Of a DNA stretch of 64,000 bases, positions 36,235 through 44,829 are shown one piece after another. The DNA is taken from positions 6,451-70,450 of the forward strand of contig CAJTTO010000021.1 in NCBI GenBank assembly GCA_910579275.1. Direction: 5' to 3'. Position numbers and translations under genes: made by a program. Every line of letters begins with the position of its first letter. Positions within the stretch are counted from its first letter, which is position 1. The notes under the pieces are model-generated. The model ran no database searches. It was not told the origin of the DNA and worked only from the letters and a program-made list of their open reading frames with translations. The stretch is from an uncultured Lachnospiraceae bacterium. Its GTDB lineage: Bacteria; Bacillota; Clostridia; Lachnospirales; Lachnospiraceae.

Positions 36235-36570
36235 TTAAATCTGTATCTGCATAATCTCCTTATATGATTCCAAAAGCTTATCCCTGAGCGCAATCGTGTA
36301 GTCAAGCGCTGTCTGTGCTTTTCCGACTGCCATTGTCAGGTCATGTGTATTCTCTGAAATACCCATTGCCCACTTCAAAATCTCATTCTCCTGATTTGAC
36401 AATGCATCGTTCGTGTCATTGATATTGCTTACTGCCGCATCAAAGATTGAGCCAAAAAGATTTGCTGGCTTTTCGCTGCTGTCCGTGTTTGCACCATACA
36501 AGCTATTCCGAACCGCATCCGAACCAATTTTGTAAAAACTATTGATATCATTTGCTGCTGTTACTGTCAT
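36235..36570 (-). CDS. fliE: Flagellar hook-basal body protein FliE
   Basis: A 111-aa FliE with the conserved C-terminal half (MAVGKAQTALDYTIALRDKL, then ESYKEIMQIQI). It connects the MS-ring to the rod and follows flgC by 40 bp. Start ATG 36570 follows GGGGGAATTAAA. Confidence 0.92.
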   Translation of the reverse strand: MTVTAANDINSFYKIGSDAVRNSLYGANTDSSEKPANLFGSIFDAAVSNINDTNDALSNQENEILKWAMGISENTHDLTMAVGKAQTALDYTIALRDKLLESYKEIMQIQI

Positions 36571-36609
36571 TTTAATTCCCCCTATACTCCTTCAATCCCC
36601 ATTTATTTA

Positions 36610-37104
36610 TTAAAAATTCATCTCCAGCCCTTTGCTCGCCATTGCTTTCGTCGCCTCAAAAGCAGCCTGATTTGCCTCGTAGCCGCGGCTTGCATCAATC
36701 ATGTTGGTCATTTCCGTTATTACATTCACATTTGGATAATGAACATATCCGTTTTCATCCGCATCAGGATGCTCCGGGTCATATGTCATGACCTCCTCCG
36801 TCCATGTATCCTCATACACACCCCTTACTTTAACTCCTGTTCCGGGACTTGACAGCTCCGCCGAGTTGGTACACCCAAGCGGTCTTCCGGTCAGGTTGCT
36901 GAATGCGGTGTCAAGCATATGTGAGAACTTTCTGTTCTTAACATCCGTCTTTTCCTGAAATGTGACAACCTTTCTGACATATGGCGTGCCGTCCTCGGTT
37001 CTTGTCGAATGTGCATTTGCCATATTCTGTGAGATAATATCCATACGGTATCTCTCAGCCGACATTCCCGATGCGCTGATGTCAAATGAATCAAATATTC
37101 CCAT
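36610..37104 (-). CDS. flgC: Flagellar basal-body rod protein FlgC
   Basis: A 164-aa rod protein. The N-terminal helix has FDISASGMSAERYRMDIISQ followed by NMANAHST; the C-terminus has the rod signature ASRGYEANQAAFEATKAMAS. FlgC forms part of the proximal rod with FlgB. Normal length, 12 bp after flgB. Confidence 0.96.
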   Translation of the reverse strand: MGIFDSFDISASGMSAERYRMDIISQNMANAHSTRTEDGTPYVRKVVTFQEKTDVKNRKFSHMLDTAFSNLTGRPLGCTNSAELSSPGTGVKVRGVYEDTWTEEVMTYDPEHPDADENGYVHYPNVNVITEMTNMIDASRGYEANQAAFEATKAMASKGLEMNF

Positions 37105-37116
37105 TTAGCATCCCTC

Positions 37117-37509
37117 CTACTTCATTACTGATTTCAGCTGCGTGAAATTCCTGTTGAGCAAATCCATCATGCCATTATACTTTATGCTGTTTTTGGCAAG
37201 GATTGCCTGCTCATTGTTGATATCCACATTGTTCCCGTCATACCGGAACGAAAGCTCCGCATAGTCTGTGTAAATCTCCGGGGTGAGCGCTTCCAAATCA
37301 AGATTCTTTACCCTTGCATCCACCGTATCCTCACTCGACCTTGCAAATGCATGTTTGAGTTCTGTCTCAAAGCGGATATCTTTTCTCTTGTAATTTGGAG
37401 TGTTTATATTAGCGATGTTGTTGTTAATGATGTCATTCCTTGTTGCCGCTGCATCCAATGAAGTTCCCAGAACGTTAACGTAATCAAACACACCTGAACT
37501 ATTTAACAT
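37117..37509 (-). CDS. flgB: Flagellar basal-body rod protein FlgB
   Basis: A 130-aa rod protein with DAAATRNDIINNNIANINTP near the N-terminus and DVNNEQAILAKNSIKYNGMM-like sequence near the C-terminus. It is the first gene of the fla/che cluster. AAGGAGGAGTAGAA precedes the ATG at 37509. Transcription starts from the promoter at 37614-37641, which contains a CodY box. Confidence 0.96.
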   Translation of the reverse strand: MLNSSGVFDYVNVLGTSLDAAATRNDIINNNIANINTPNYKRKDIRFETELKHAFARSSEDTVDARVKNLDLEALTPEIYTDYAELSFRYDGNNVDINNEQAILAKNSIKYNGMMDLLNRNFTQLKSVMK

Positions 37510-37613
37510 TTCTACTCCTCCTTTTATTTATGTGCTGTTGCACTTTACGTAAATCCTATGTAAACCACTGTCTTTTCAAACAAATTTACATAACTTATTA
37601 CCTTTCTTATTCT

Positions 37614-37641
37614 ATTATAGATTATTTTCAGAATATTTCAA
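37614..37641 (-). promoter_or_regulatory. Sigma-A-type promoter of the fla/che cluster (flgB)
   Basis: Minus strand: TTGAAA (37636-37641), 16-bp spacer, perfect TATAAT (37614-37619), 105 bp upstream of the flgB ATG. It faces away from codY and is the only good promoter seen in this spacer. Confidence 0.8.
37623..37637. promoter_or_regulatory. CodY box in the flgB promoter spacer
   Basis: On the minus strand AATATTCTGAAAATA matches AATTTTCWGAAAATT at 13 of 15 positions. It fills the space between -35 and -10, so binding should block RNA polymerase. In B. subtilis CodY represses the fla/che and hag promoters. Confidence 0.6.
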
Positions 37642-37728
37642 GTATTTTTTTCATTATTTTGTAATATTATGTGAATTTGGCGGCTCCTATTATGTAAATT
37701 CATTATTTTTACCTTAAAAAACAAAAAA

Positions 37729-37764
37729 AGCTTATCTTTTCTCATTAAATGATTAAGATAAGCT
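37729..37764 (-). terminator. Terminator of codY
   Basis: AGCTTATCTT (37729-37738) pairs with AAGATAAGCT (37755-37764), loop of sixteen, followed on the minus strand by TTTTTTTGTTTTTT. It lies 75 bp past the codY stop and insulates flgB from codY readthrough. Confidence 0.88.
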
Positions 37765-37839
37765 CTTTGTTGTGTTTTTTTGTTTTTTTTTAATTATTCA
37801 GACAATTTCCGTCTGTCCTATGCCGGAATATCTCCGCTC

Positions 37840-38625
37840 CTATTTGTTAAGTTGTCGTTTCAGCGCATCCACTTCCTCAAACACGACATCGTTGAGAACT
37901 TTAATGTACGTTCCTTTCATGCCTGACGAACGGGACTCAATGACACCCGCGCTCTCAAATTTGCGGAGCGCATTGACAATTACACTTCTCGTAATGCCTA
38001 CACGGTCTGCTATCTTGCTGGCAACAAGGATGCCCTCCGTCCCGTTCAGCTCATCGAAAATGTGCGTGATTGCCTCCATCTCGGAAAAGGAAAGTGTAGA
38101 AATTGCAGACTTGACAACTGCCACTTTGCGGCTCTCCTCCGCATTCTCCTCACTTACCGCGCGGAGCATTTCAAGACCGACTACCGTCACACCATACTCA
38201 CACAGAATAATGTCATCAATATCATACTGTTCATTGCACTTATATATAAACAACGTACCCAGACGCTCTCCGGCAATCTCAATCGGCGTTATGACTGCCT
38301 GATATTTGCGGATATCCTCGCTCTCAAATCCAAGTGTTGCAAGGTTCACGTTCTCTTTTGTCGACAGCACACCGAGAAGTCTTTCATTTAGCATCGGATC
38401 AATAAATCCACCCACATTATCCTCGACAAGCTCCTTTAGTTCATCCACGCCCTCACAATTTCCAATTCCCAGAACTTTTCCCTTTTTGCTGATTACCAGA
38501 ACATTTGAATTGACAATGTCCCGAATCACCTTGCAGATATCGTTAAAAACAACCTTGCTGGAATTATTATTGTGTAAAAGTTTTCCAATCTTCCTCGTTT
38601 TGTCTAATAATTGAACACTACCCAT
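37840..38625 (-). CDS. codY: GTP- and branched-chain amino acid-responsive regulator CodY
   Basis: A 261-aa CodY starting MGSVQLLDKTRKIGKLLHNN, with the ligand-binding GAF domain in the first 150 residues and the C-terminal winged helix (ASKIADRVGITRSVIVNALR, then KFESAGVIESRSSGMKGTYI). CodY represses many genes, including motility genes, when isoleucine/valine and, in some species, GTP are plentiful. ATG 38625 follows GGAGGTTGGCT; upstream in-frame codons are not needed. The next gene downstream is flgB, and CodY boxes occur at flgB, motA and fliK. Confidence 0.97.
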   Translation of the reverse strand: MGSVQLLDKTRKIGKLLHNNNSSKVVFNDICKVIRDIVNSNVLVISKKGKVLGIGNCEGVDELKELVEDNVGGFIDPMLNERLLGVLSTKENVNLATLGFESEDIRKYQAVITPIEIAGERLGTLFIYKCNEQYDIDDIILCEYGVTVVGLEMLRAVSEENAEESRKVAVVKSAISTLSFSEMEAITHIFDELNGTEGILVASKIADRVGITRSVIVNALRKFESAGVIESRSSGMKGTYIKVLNDVVFEEVDALKRQLNK

Positions 38626-38688
38626 AGCCAACCTCCAAGTTCTTTTTGCCATTTCCTTACGCTTTCAAACGAACCTTAGAACTGTCGC

Positions 38689-38720
38689 AAGTGCAAAGCC
38701 CCGACCTGAATTGCTACACT
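38689..38720. repeat. Possible decayed end of the dispersed repeat upstream of codY
   Basis: AGTGCAAAGCCCCGACCTGA and ATTGCTAC resemble the TGCAAAGTCCTGGGCTGAACTGTTAC end of the element at 54621-54776 at most positions. It lies in the codY leader, between promoter and start. It is divergent enough that chance cannot be excluded. Confidence 0.35.
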
Positions 38721-38741
38721 AAAATCCATTTATAAGGAAAA

Positions 38742-38770
38742 TTTTAACACAGAACGGCTTATTTTTCAAT
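38742..38770 (-). promoter_or_regulatory. Sigma-A-type promoter of codY
   Basis: Minus strand: TTGAAA (38765-38770), 17-bp spacer, TAAAAT (38742-38747). The leader is about 110 bases. No CodY box was seen at this promoter. Confidence 0.65.
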
Positions 38771-38858
38771 AGTTGCAGTCAATAAATCAAAAATCCTTTA
38801 CAATTTAATAATATTTTTATAAATAAAAAAATAATATGTTTTTTTCAAAAAATATGCA

Positions 38859-38896
38859 AAAGAATTCGGCACAACTTTCGTCATGCCGAATTCTTT
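38859..38896 (-). terminator. Terminator of topA overlapping its stop codon
   Basis: AAAGAATTCGGCA (38859-38871) pairs perfectly with TGCCGAATTCTTT (38884-38896), followed on the minus strand by TATTTTTTG. The topA stop codon (38895-38897) lies in the 5' arm. Confidence 0.88.
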
Positions 38897-40982
38897 ACTG
38901 TGCCGCTTTCTGGCTTTCCTCAATCTTTTTTACATATCCGCACTGCTCGTCAGCGCAGACAAGTTTGCTGCCTTTCACGAGCATGATACCACCGCACCGC
39001 TCGCATTTCTCCTTGGACGGTTTCTGCCACACCATGAAATCACAGTCCGGAATCGCCTCGCAGCCATAATATTTTCTTCCTTTTTTCGTCTTTCTGATGA
39101 CAACTTCCTTGCCACATTTCGGACAGGTAACGCCAATCTTTTCAAAATAGGGTTTCGTGCTCCTGCACTCCGGAAATCCGGGACACGCAAGGAACTTTCC
39201 GTGGGGACCATACTTGATAACCATGTTCCTGCCGCACACGTCACACAGTTCATCTGAAACCTCATCCGCTATCTCCACCTCGTCAAGTTCCTTTTCCGCC
39301 TTTTTCACCGCCTCGTCAAGGTCAGGATAGAAATTTGCCACTACGGTCTTCCAGCTGACGGCACCGTCCTCCACCTTGTCAAGCAGCGCCTCAAGGTTTG
39401 CCGTAAAGTTTACATCCACAATTGTAGGAAACGCATCCTTCATCATGCTGTTCACAACTTCACCGAGTTCGGAAACATATAAATTTTTGTCTTCCTTGAC
39501 CACATAGCGTCTAGCCATAATCGTCGTAATTGTCGGTGCGTAAGTACTAGGACGTCCTATTCCCAGCTCCTCAAGCGCCCTGACAAGCGATGCTTCTGTA
39601 TAGTGGGATGGCGGCTGTGTAAAATGCTGTCTGGAATCAAAGGATTCCAGCGTAAGCTTCGTGTCCTTTGTTATCTCTTTCAAAAGTGTGTTGGATTCCG
39701 CCTTCTCGTCATCCGTTTCCTTGTACACACTCATAAATCCGTCAAAATCAAGCTTGGACGCAGACACCGTAAAGCGGTGCCCTTTCGCGTCAATCTTCAC
39801 AGATGTGGTTTCATATTTGGCAGGCGTCATACGGCTTGCCGTGAAACGTTTCCAGATAAGCTGATACAGCCGGAACTGGTCACGGCTCAGGGATTCCTTT
39901 AAATTTGCCGGCGTGTTGCTGATGTCTGTCGGACGAATCGCTTCATGCGCGTCCTGAATCTTTTGTTCCTTTTTCTTTTCCGCCGTGACATCTGCAGCGT
40001 ACTCCGCCCCATAATTATTTGTAATGTATTCTTTTGATGCCGCCACCGCTTCATCAGATACTCTTGTAGAATCCGTTCGCAGATATGTGATAATGCCGAC
40101 TGTTCCCTGTCCTTTGAGTTCCACGCCCTCATATAACTGCTGTGCCAGACGCATCGTCTTCTGCGTCGAGAAATTGAGTGCCTTGCTCGCTTCCTGCTGC
40201 AGTGTAGAAGTTATAAACGGCAGAGGCGCCTTTTTTACACGTTCGCCTTTCTTGATTTCCGCCACAGCAAACTCTGCCTGTTCAAGCTCCTTTAATATCT
40301 TATCCATATCCGCCTTGGAATGAATTTCCGCCTTTTTGTCTCCCATGCCGTGGTACTTCGCCATCAGCGGTTTCTTTTCTCCCTTGATTTTCAATGCCGC
40401 ATCCAGCGTCCAGTACTCTTCGGGAATAAATGCATTGATTTCGTCCTCCCTGTCGCAGATTATGCGCAGCGCTACCGACTGAACCCTTCCCGCACTCAGC
40501 CCCCTCTTGATTTTTGCCCATAGAAGCGGAGAGATGCGATATCCCACCATTCTATCAAGCATACGCCTTGCCTGCTGTGCATCCACAAGGCTCATATCAA
40601 TTTCCCGCGGGTTTTTCAAGGACTCTTTTACCGCATTTTTTGTAATCTCGTTGAATGTTATACGGTATACTTTTTTCTCCTCAAGCTTCAGGGCAATGTA
40701 CAAGTGCCACGAAATTGCCTCCCCTTCACGGTCCGGGTCGGTTGCAAGATAAATCTTATCTGCCTTTTTTACTTCCTTTCTAAGTTTCGCCAGGATATCT
40801 CCCTTGCCGCGAATCGTTATATATTTGGGTTCATAATTATTCTCCGCATCAAATCCCAGCTGGCTTTTCGGCATATCGCGAACATGACCGTTACTTGCCA
40901 ATACTTCATAATTTGCGCCCAGAAATTTCTTGATTGTCTTGACCTTTGCGGGCGACTCTACAATTACTAAATACTTTGCCAT
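38895..40982 (-). CDS. topA: DNA topoisomerase I
   Basis: A 695-aa type IA topoisomerase. Toprim domain: MAKYLVIVESPAKVKTIKKF and ATDPDREGEAISWHL. The active-site Tyr lies in GIITYLRTDSTRVS. Three C-terminal zinc-binding modules follow (CDVCGRNMVIKYG, CPKCGKEVVIRKTK, CERCGGIMLVKG), which bind single-stranded DNA. It relaxes negative supercoils. ATG 40982 follows GAGGTAACAGT; an upstream extension to 41189 is rejected. Order dprA-topA-codY is shared with B. subtilis. Confidence 0.97.
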   Translation of the reverse strand: MAKYLVIVESPAKVKTIKKFLGANYEVLASNGHVRDMPKSQLGFDAENNYEPKYITIRGKGDILAKLRKEVKKADKIYLATDPDREGEAISWHLYIALKLEEKKVYRITFNEITKNAVKESLKNPREIDMSLVDAQQARRMLDRMVGYRISPLLWAKIKRGLSAGRVQSVALRIICDREDEINAFIPEEYWTLDAALKIKGEKKPLMAKYHGMGDKKAEIHSKADMDKILKELEQAEFAVAEIKKGERVKKAPLPFITSTLQQEASKALNFSTQKTMRLAQQLYEGVELKGQGTVGIITYLRTDSTRVSDEAVAASKEYITNNYGAEYAADVTAEKKKEQKIQDAHEAIRPTDISNTPANLKESLSRDQFRLYQLIWKRFTASRMTPAKYETTSVKIDAKGHRFTVSASKLDFDGFMSVYKETDDEKAESNTLLKEITKDTKLTLESFDSRQHFTQPPSHYTEASLVRALEELGIGRPSTYAPTITTIMARRYVVKEDKNLYVSELGEVVNSMMKDAFPTIVDVNFTANLEALLDKVEDGAVSWKTVVANFYPDLDEAVKKAEKELDEVEIADEVSDELCDVCGRNMVIKYGPHGKFLACPGFPECRSTKPYFEKIGVTCPKCGKEVVIRKTKKGRKYYGCEAIPDCDFMVWQKPSKEKCERCGGIMLVKGSKLVCADEQCGYVKKIEESQKAAQ

Positions 40983-41063
40983 ACTGTTACCTCTTTTAAA
41001 TTTTATTTCAATCCCACTTCCCATATAGGAAATGTCAGCTGTTGCCTTTGACTTACGTTCACC

Positions 41064-41092
41064 ACTATAACCCAATTTTTTAACCGTGGCAA
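41064..41092 (-). promoter_or_regulatory. Sigma-A-type promoter of topA
   Basis: Minus strand: TTGCCA (41087-41092), 17-bp spacer, TATAGT (41064-41069), 81 bp upstream of the topA start. Confidence 0.65.
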
Positions 41093-41121
41093 GTAATATT
41101 TTCAAAAATATGTCAAAATTT

Positions 41122-42291
41122 TTATTTTGCCGAAGCCGACAGCAGCTTGTACTGCCTGTTGCGGCTCGAAGCAAGTCCTGTAAGTTCAAGCTCTACAAGC
41201 CCCTGACATATCTGCGGTACGGTCAGCGTGCACCCGTTCTCACGAAGTCTGGCAACAATTTCCTCCTGTGTGGCAGGAAGATTGCCAAGGGCACCATAAA
41301 TCTCTTTTGCCGTCTCGGATATTTTCTTGTCGGTCAGCCTGCTCTCTGTGCCTGCACTCTGCTTTGCCAGATGTTCCCAATGCATATCACTGATGATGTC
41401 GTCGGGGGAAACCGCTATCAAGGCTCCCTGCCGCAAAAGTCTGTTACACCCCATACTGAGCGCATCCGTGCACCTTCCCGGCAGCGCATACACTTCCTTT
41501 CCCTGTTCCAAAGCCATGTCAACGGTAATTAATGTACCGCTTTTTTCGCATGCCTCCACTACTACAATCACATCGGCAAGCGCACTGATAAGCCTGTTTC
41601 TTGGCGGAAAAAGAGCTGGTCTTGGCTCCATCTGTGGCGGATATTCCGACATGACGCCGCCTTTTTCCTGAAGCTGCCTGTAGAGTCGTCCGTTTGCCTT
41701 TGGATAGACAACATCTACACCGCAGCCAAGCACCGCAAAGGATCTGCCCCCTGCCCTCAGCGCCATCCGCTGGCTTATCCCGTCGATTCCAAGCGCCATC
41801 CCGCTGATGACATCCACACCCGCTGACGCAAATCCTGCCGCAAACTGCTCTGCCATACAGGTACCATATTCACTGCATTTTCTGGAACCTATCACCGCCA
41901 CTGCCGGAACAGTTTCGCCCGGCAGCCTTCCTTTATAAAAGATGCCAAACGGCGGATCCGGAATATTTGCAAGCTTTTGCGGGAAATCCGGTTCGCGGCA
42001 GTACGTATAGTTGATACCGTTTCCTGCCACATAATTCCACACCCTCTGCGGATGGTATCGCTTTTTATGCTGCATAATATGGGAACATGCCTTTTCCCCG
42101 ACAAGAGCCGTTATATGACGCTCTGACATCAAATACACATCCTGCGCCGTTCCTGCTGCCGCAAGCAGCTTATATTTCGCAGCTGCTGCAAGCCAGTATA
42201 TCGTGTCCATCCAGCATGCATAGATCCTGTCTTTCTCTTGTTCCTTCCATTCTACTTCTGTCTGATACAAATTATTCCTGTTTTCAACCAT
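41122..42291 (-). CDS. dprA: DNA-processing protein DprA (Smf)
   Basis: A 389-aa DprA. The Rossmann-like DNA-binding domain has AVIGSRKCSEYGTCMAEQFA, VISGMALGIDGISQ and LIFPPRN-type sequence (PALFPPRNRLISALAD). A C-terminal winged helix (TQEEIVARLRENGCTLTVPQ) follows. DprA loads RecA on incoming single-stranded DNA. It lies 38 bp after comM, a second competence-linked gene, without other uptake genes nearby. Confidence 0.94.
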   Translation of the reverse strand: MVENRNNLYQTEVEWKEQEKDRIYACWMDTIYWLAAAAKYKLLAAAGTAQDVYLMSERHITALVGEKACSHIMQHKKRYHPQRVWNYVAGNGINYTYCREPDFPQKLANIPDPPFGIFYKGRLPGETVPAVAVIGSRKCSEYGTCMAEQFAAGFASAGVDVISGMALGIDGISQRMALRAGGRSFAVLGCGVDVVYPKANGRLYRQLQEKGGVMSEYPPQMEPRPALFPPRNRLISALADVIVVVEACEKSGTLITVDMALEQGKEVYALPGRCTDALSMGCNRLLRQGALIAVSPDDIISDMHWEHLAKQSAGTESRLTDKKISETAKEIYGALGNLPATQEEIVARLRENGCTLTVPQICQGLVELELTGLASSRNRQYKLLSASAK

Positions 42292-42329
42292 ACCATTTCA
42301 TCCTGTGTCCGCTGTGACTTGAACCGTTC

Positions 42330-43871
42330 CTAATTCCAATAATCCCTGTCATTCATTCTGTAGCATACTGCCTCGCTTAAGTGTGCCATGCCGATATCAT
42401 CCTTATCGTCCAGATCAGCAATTGTCCGCGCAACTTTTATTACTTTATGATATGCCCTTGCCGACAAATTCATAATGGTAAATATTTCCTCCATCATTAC
42501 CTGTTCTTCTGTTCCGAGAGGGCAGTATGTCCTGATATCACCTGCGCCAAGTTCTGCGTTAAAGTGATAACCGGTTCCCCGATATCGGCGTTTCTGGCGT
42601 TCTCTCGCCCCCATCACACGTTTCTTGATATCCGCACTGCTTTCATTGTGCATTGCGGCAGACAGCTGCCTGATATCCACCCGCGGCGCCTCTGTGATGA
42701 CATCGATCCTGTCAAGTATGGGGCCTGATATGCGCGATAGGTATTTCTTTATTTCTGTCTCGGAACACGTACATCTGTTTCTGTCCGGAAAATGTCCGCA
42801 CGGGCACGGGTTCATCGCTGCCACCAGCATAAAATCCGCGGGATAAACAAAGCTTCCATACGTTCTTGCTATGTGGATGCGCTTATCCTCAAGAGGCTGC
42901 CGGAGTGTCTCAATCGTACTGCGCCGGAACTCCGGAAGCTCGTCCATAAAGAGTACGCCCCGATGGGCAAGCGAGACGGCTCCGGGCTTTGGAATGCGTC
43001 CGCCGCCGGCAAGCGCCTGCACCGAAATGGTATGATGCGGATCGAGAAACGGCCTTTTCGTAATCAGCGCATTCCTGTCGTCGAGCTGTCCTGCCACACT
43101 GTATATTGTCGACACCTCCAGACTCTCCTCCATGGACAAGTCAGGAAGTATTGTCGGTATCCGCTTTGCTATCATTGTCTTTCCGGAACCGGGCGGCCCT
43201 ATCATCAATATATGGTGAAATCCTGCCGCCGCCACCTCAACTGCGCGTTTTACAGCCTCCTGCCCGTTTATCTCCGCAAAGTCCAAATCCTTATCCGGTT
43301 CATTGATGTGTTCCATCCGTGTCTGCTCCGCCGGCGCTATCATCCGTGCTCTGCGTTCTTCGACTTCTCTCAGATATTCTATGGTTTCCGAAAGCGTAGA
43401 CACACCGATAATCTCGATATTGTCTATAATCGCACCCTCCCGCACATTCGCAGTCGGTATGATGCACCGCTTTACACCCTCCTGTTTTGCCCTTTGTACA
43501 ATCGGCAGTACCCCTTTGACAGTACGTACCGCCCCGTCAAGCCCAAGTTCCCCAACAATCAGGGTACTTGAAATGCCCTCCTCCGGAATCAGTCCCAGTG
43601 AGACAAGAATGCCGATTGCTATGGGCAAATCATAGGATGCCCCTTCTTTTCTCATTTCCGCCGGTGATATACTGACGGTTATCCGCATGGGCGGTATTGC
43701 GACAGATGCGTTCTTGAGTGCAACCCTGACGCGCTCTTTCGCCTCCCGCACCTCGTTGTTTAACTGTCCAACCATCTCAAAGCCCGGCATACCTTTTGAA
43801 GCATCCACTTCGACTGCTGCAAGCATACTTTCAATGCCGTTGACTGCACCGGTTACTACTCTACTGTACAT
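42330..43871 (-). CDS. comM: ComM/YifB AAA+ ATPase
   Basis: A 513-aa protein of the YifB/ComM family: N-terminal Lon-like domain starting MYSRVVTGAVNGIESML, Walker A GPPGSGKTMIAKRIP, Walker B GVLFMDELPEF and a zinc-like CPCGHFPDRNRCTCS stretch before the C-terminal Mg-chelatase domain. ComM is a branch-migration helicase that helps integrate transformed DNA. AAGGAG precedes the ATG at 43871. Confidence 0.94.
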   Translation of the reverse strand: MYSRVVTGAVNGIESMLAAVEVDASKGMPGFEMVGQLNNEVREAKERVRVALKNASVAIPPMRITVSISPAEMRKEGASYDLPIAIGILVSLGLIPEEGISSTLIVGELGLDGAVRTVKGVLPIVQRAKQEGVKRCIIPTANVREGAIIDNIEIIGVSTLSETIEYLREVEERRARMIAPAEQTRMEHINEPDKDLDFAEINGQEAVKRAVEVAAAGFHHILMIGPPGSGKTMIAKRIPTILPDLSMEESLEVSTIYSVAGQLDDRNALITKRPFLDPHHTISVQALAGGGRIPKPGAVSLAHRGVLFMDELPEFRRSTIETLRQPLEDKRIHIARTYGSFVYPADFMLVAAMNPCPCGHFPDRNRCTCSETEIKKYLSRISGPILDRIDVITEAPRVDIRQLSAAMHNESSADIKKRVMGARERQKRRYRGTGYHFNAELGAGDIRTYCPLGTEEQVMMEEIFTIMNLSARAYHKVIKVARTIADLDDKDDIGMAHLSEAVCYRMNDRDYWN

Positions 43872-44017
43872 TGTATATTACTCCTTCGTCATCTAAACGC
43901 CTGTGCCATGTACCACTGTCACCAAAATAAATACTTCGGCGCACATACGGAGTCCGCGGCAAGTGCGTACTCCTCTTGGTAACTTATAGAACCTTTACCG
44001 CAAAATGTCCAAAGACA

Positions 44018-44046
44018 TATATAGCACAGACAAAATGCCAATACAA
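44018..44046 (-). promoter_or_regulatory. Promoter candidate for comM-dprA
   Basis: Minus strand: TTGTAT (44041-44046), 17-bp spacer, TATATA (44018-44023). The leader would be about 140 bases. Confidence 0.45.
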
Positions 44047-44049
44047 TGC

Positions 44050-44090
44050 AAATGTAAAAATTAGCACACGAAATGTAAAAATTAACACAG
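44050..44090. repeat. Tandem 21/20-bp repeat at the 3' end of sigK
   Basis: AAATGTAAAAATTAGCACACG (44050-44070) is followed directly by AAATGTAAAAATTAACACAG (44071-44090). The second unit contains the sigK stop codon. Confidence 0.7.
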
Positions 44091-44741
44091 TTTTTCCTGT
44101 TCCAGACCGGCTTTGAGTTTCCCCAGCGCTTTTTTTTCTATCCGTGAGACATAGCTTCTGGAAATGCCAAGCAGGCAGCCAATATCCCGCTGTGTCATTT
44201 CCTCTCCTGTAAAACTTTTTCCTGTCACTCCGTATCGCATTTTGATAATTTCCCGTTCTCTGTCGTCAAGCTGTTCTTCAATCAGACGTGACAGACATCT
44301 CAATTTTTCCATCATATCCATGTCTTCTACCACATCTCGCTGCTCCTGTTCACATACGTCAATCAGGTTTATCTCATTTCCTTCCTTATCTGTTCCTATC
44401 GGCTCATACAAAGATACTTCACGCGTGACTTTTTTCCTTGCCCGAAACATCATCAAAAGCTCATTGTCAATGCATTTTGCAGCATATGTGGCAAGTCTGC
44501 TCCCCTTCTCTGCTTTGAAGGTATTTACTGCCTTTATAAGTCCGATGGTGCCTATGGATATCAAATCCTCCATATCCTCCCCGCACCCCATGTATTTCTT
44601 GGACACATGCGCCACCAGACGCAGATTTCTCTCTATCAGGGTCTGCCTTGCCATATGGGCTGCTTCCAAATCCTCGCCGTTCATTATTTCCAGATACTCG
44701 TTCTCCTCCTTGGCGGATAAAGGTTGCTCAAAGGTCTTCAA
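44082..44741 (-). CDS. sigK: Sigma factor of the SigK type, without pro-sequence
   Basis: A 219-aa sporulation-type sigma factor. Region 2 is clear (ERNLRLVAHVSKKYMGCGED, then DLISIGTIGLIKAVNTF), followed by the family block GTDKEGNEINLIDV and region 4 QRDIGCLLGISRSYVSRIEK. SigK drives late mother-cell sporulation genes. Unlike B. subtilis pro-SigK, it begins at KTFEQPLSAKEE with no hydrophobic pro-sequence, as in Clostridioides difficile. The start is TTG (44741) after GGGGG; no in-frame ATG is nearby. It is one intact gene, with no skin-like element. Confidence 0.88.
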   Translation of the reverse strand: MKTFEQPLSAKEENEYLEIMNGEDLEAAHMARQTLIERNLRLVAHVSKKYMGCGEDMEDLISIGTIGLIKAVNTFKAEKGSRLATYAAKCIDNELLMMFRARKKVTREVSLYEPIGTDKEGNEINLIDVCEQEQRDVVEDMDMMEKLRCLSRLIEEQLDDREREIIKMRYGVTGKSFTGEEMTQRDIGCLLGISRSYVSRIEKKALGKLKAGLEQEKLC

Positions 44742-44768
44742 GAAATGCCCCCGGGACTCATTTATTCT

Positions 44769-44797
44769 ATTGTATGAACCGGATTGCTTTTAAGTGC
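44769..44797 (-). promoter_or_regulatory. Sigma-E-like promoter of sigK
   Basis: Minus strand: GCACTTA (44791-44797), 14-bp spacer, CATACAAT (44769-44776). The -10 fits the sigma-E/sigma-K consensus exactly; the -35 only in its first three bases. It lies 28 bp upstream of the start. Confidence 0.4.
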
Positions 44798-44829
44798 CTT
44801 TCCAACTAATTTATTTCCTTTCACATAGG

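Larger units (their letters stand above)
37510..37839. other. Control region between codY and flgB
   Basis: A 330-bp AT-rich spacer with no gene. It holds the codY terminator (37729-37764) and the flgB promoter with CodY box (37614-37641). The flgB leader is about 100 bases; it contains a GCAACAGC-type hairpin near 37540-37555 that I could not assign. Confidence 0.7.

Noticed and set aside
42792..43571. Plus-strand 259-aa ORF
   Set aside because: Antisense to comM, with no recognisable motif.
43905..43990. Another copy of the dispersed repeat upstream of comM
   Set aside because: GGAGTCC/ACTCC and GGTAAC are only weakly similar to the element and do not align end to end.
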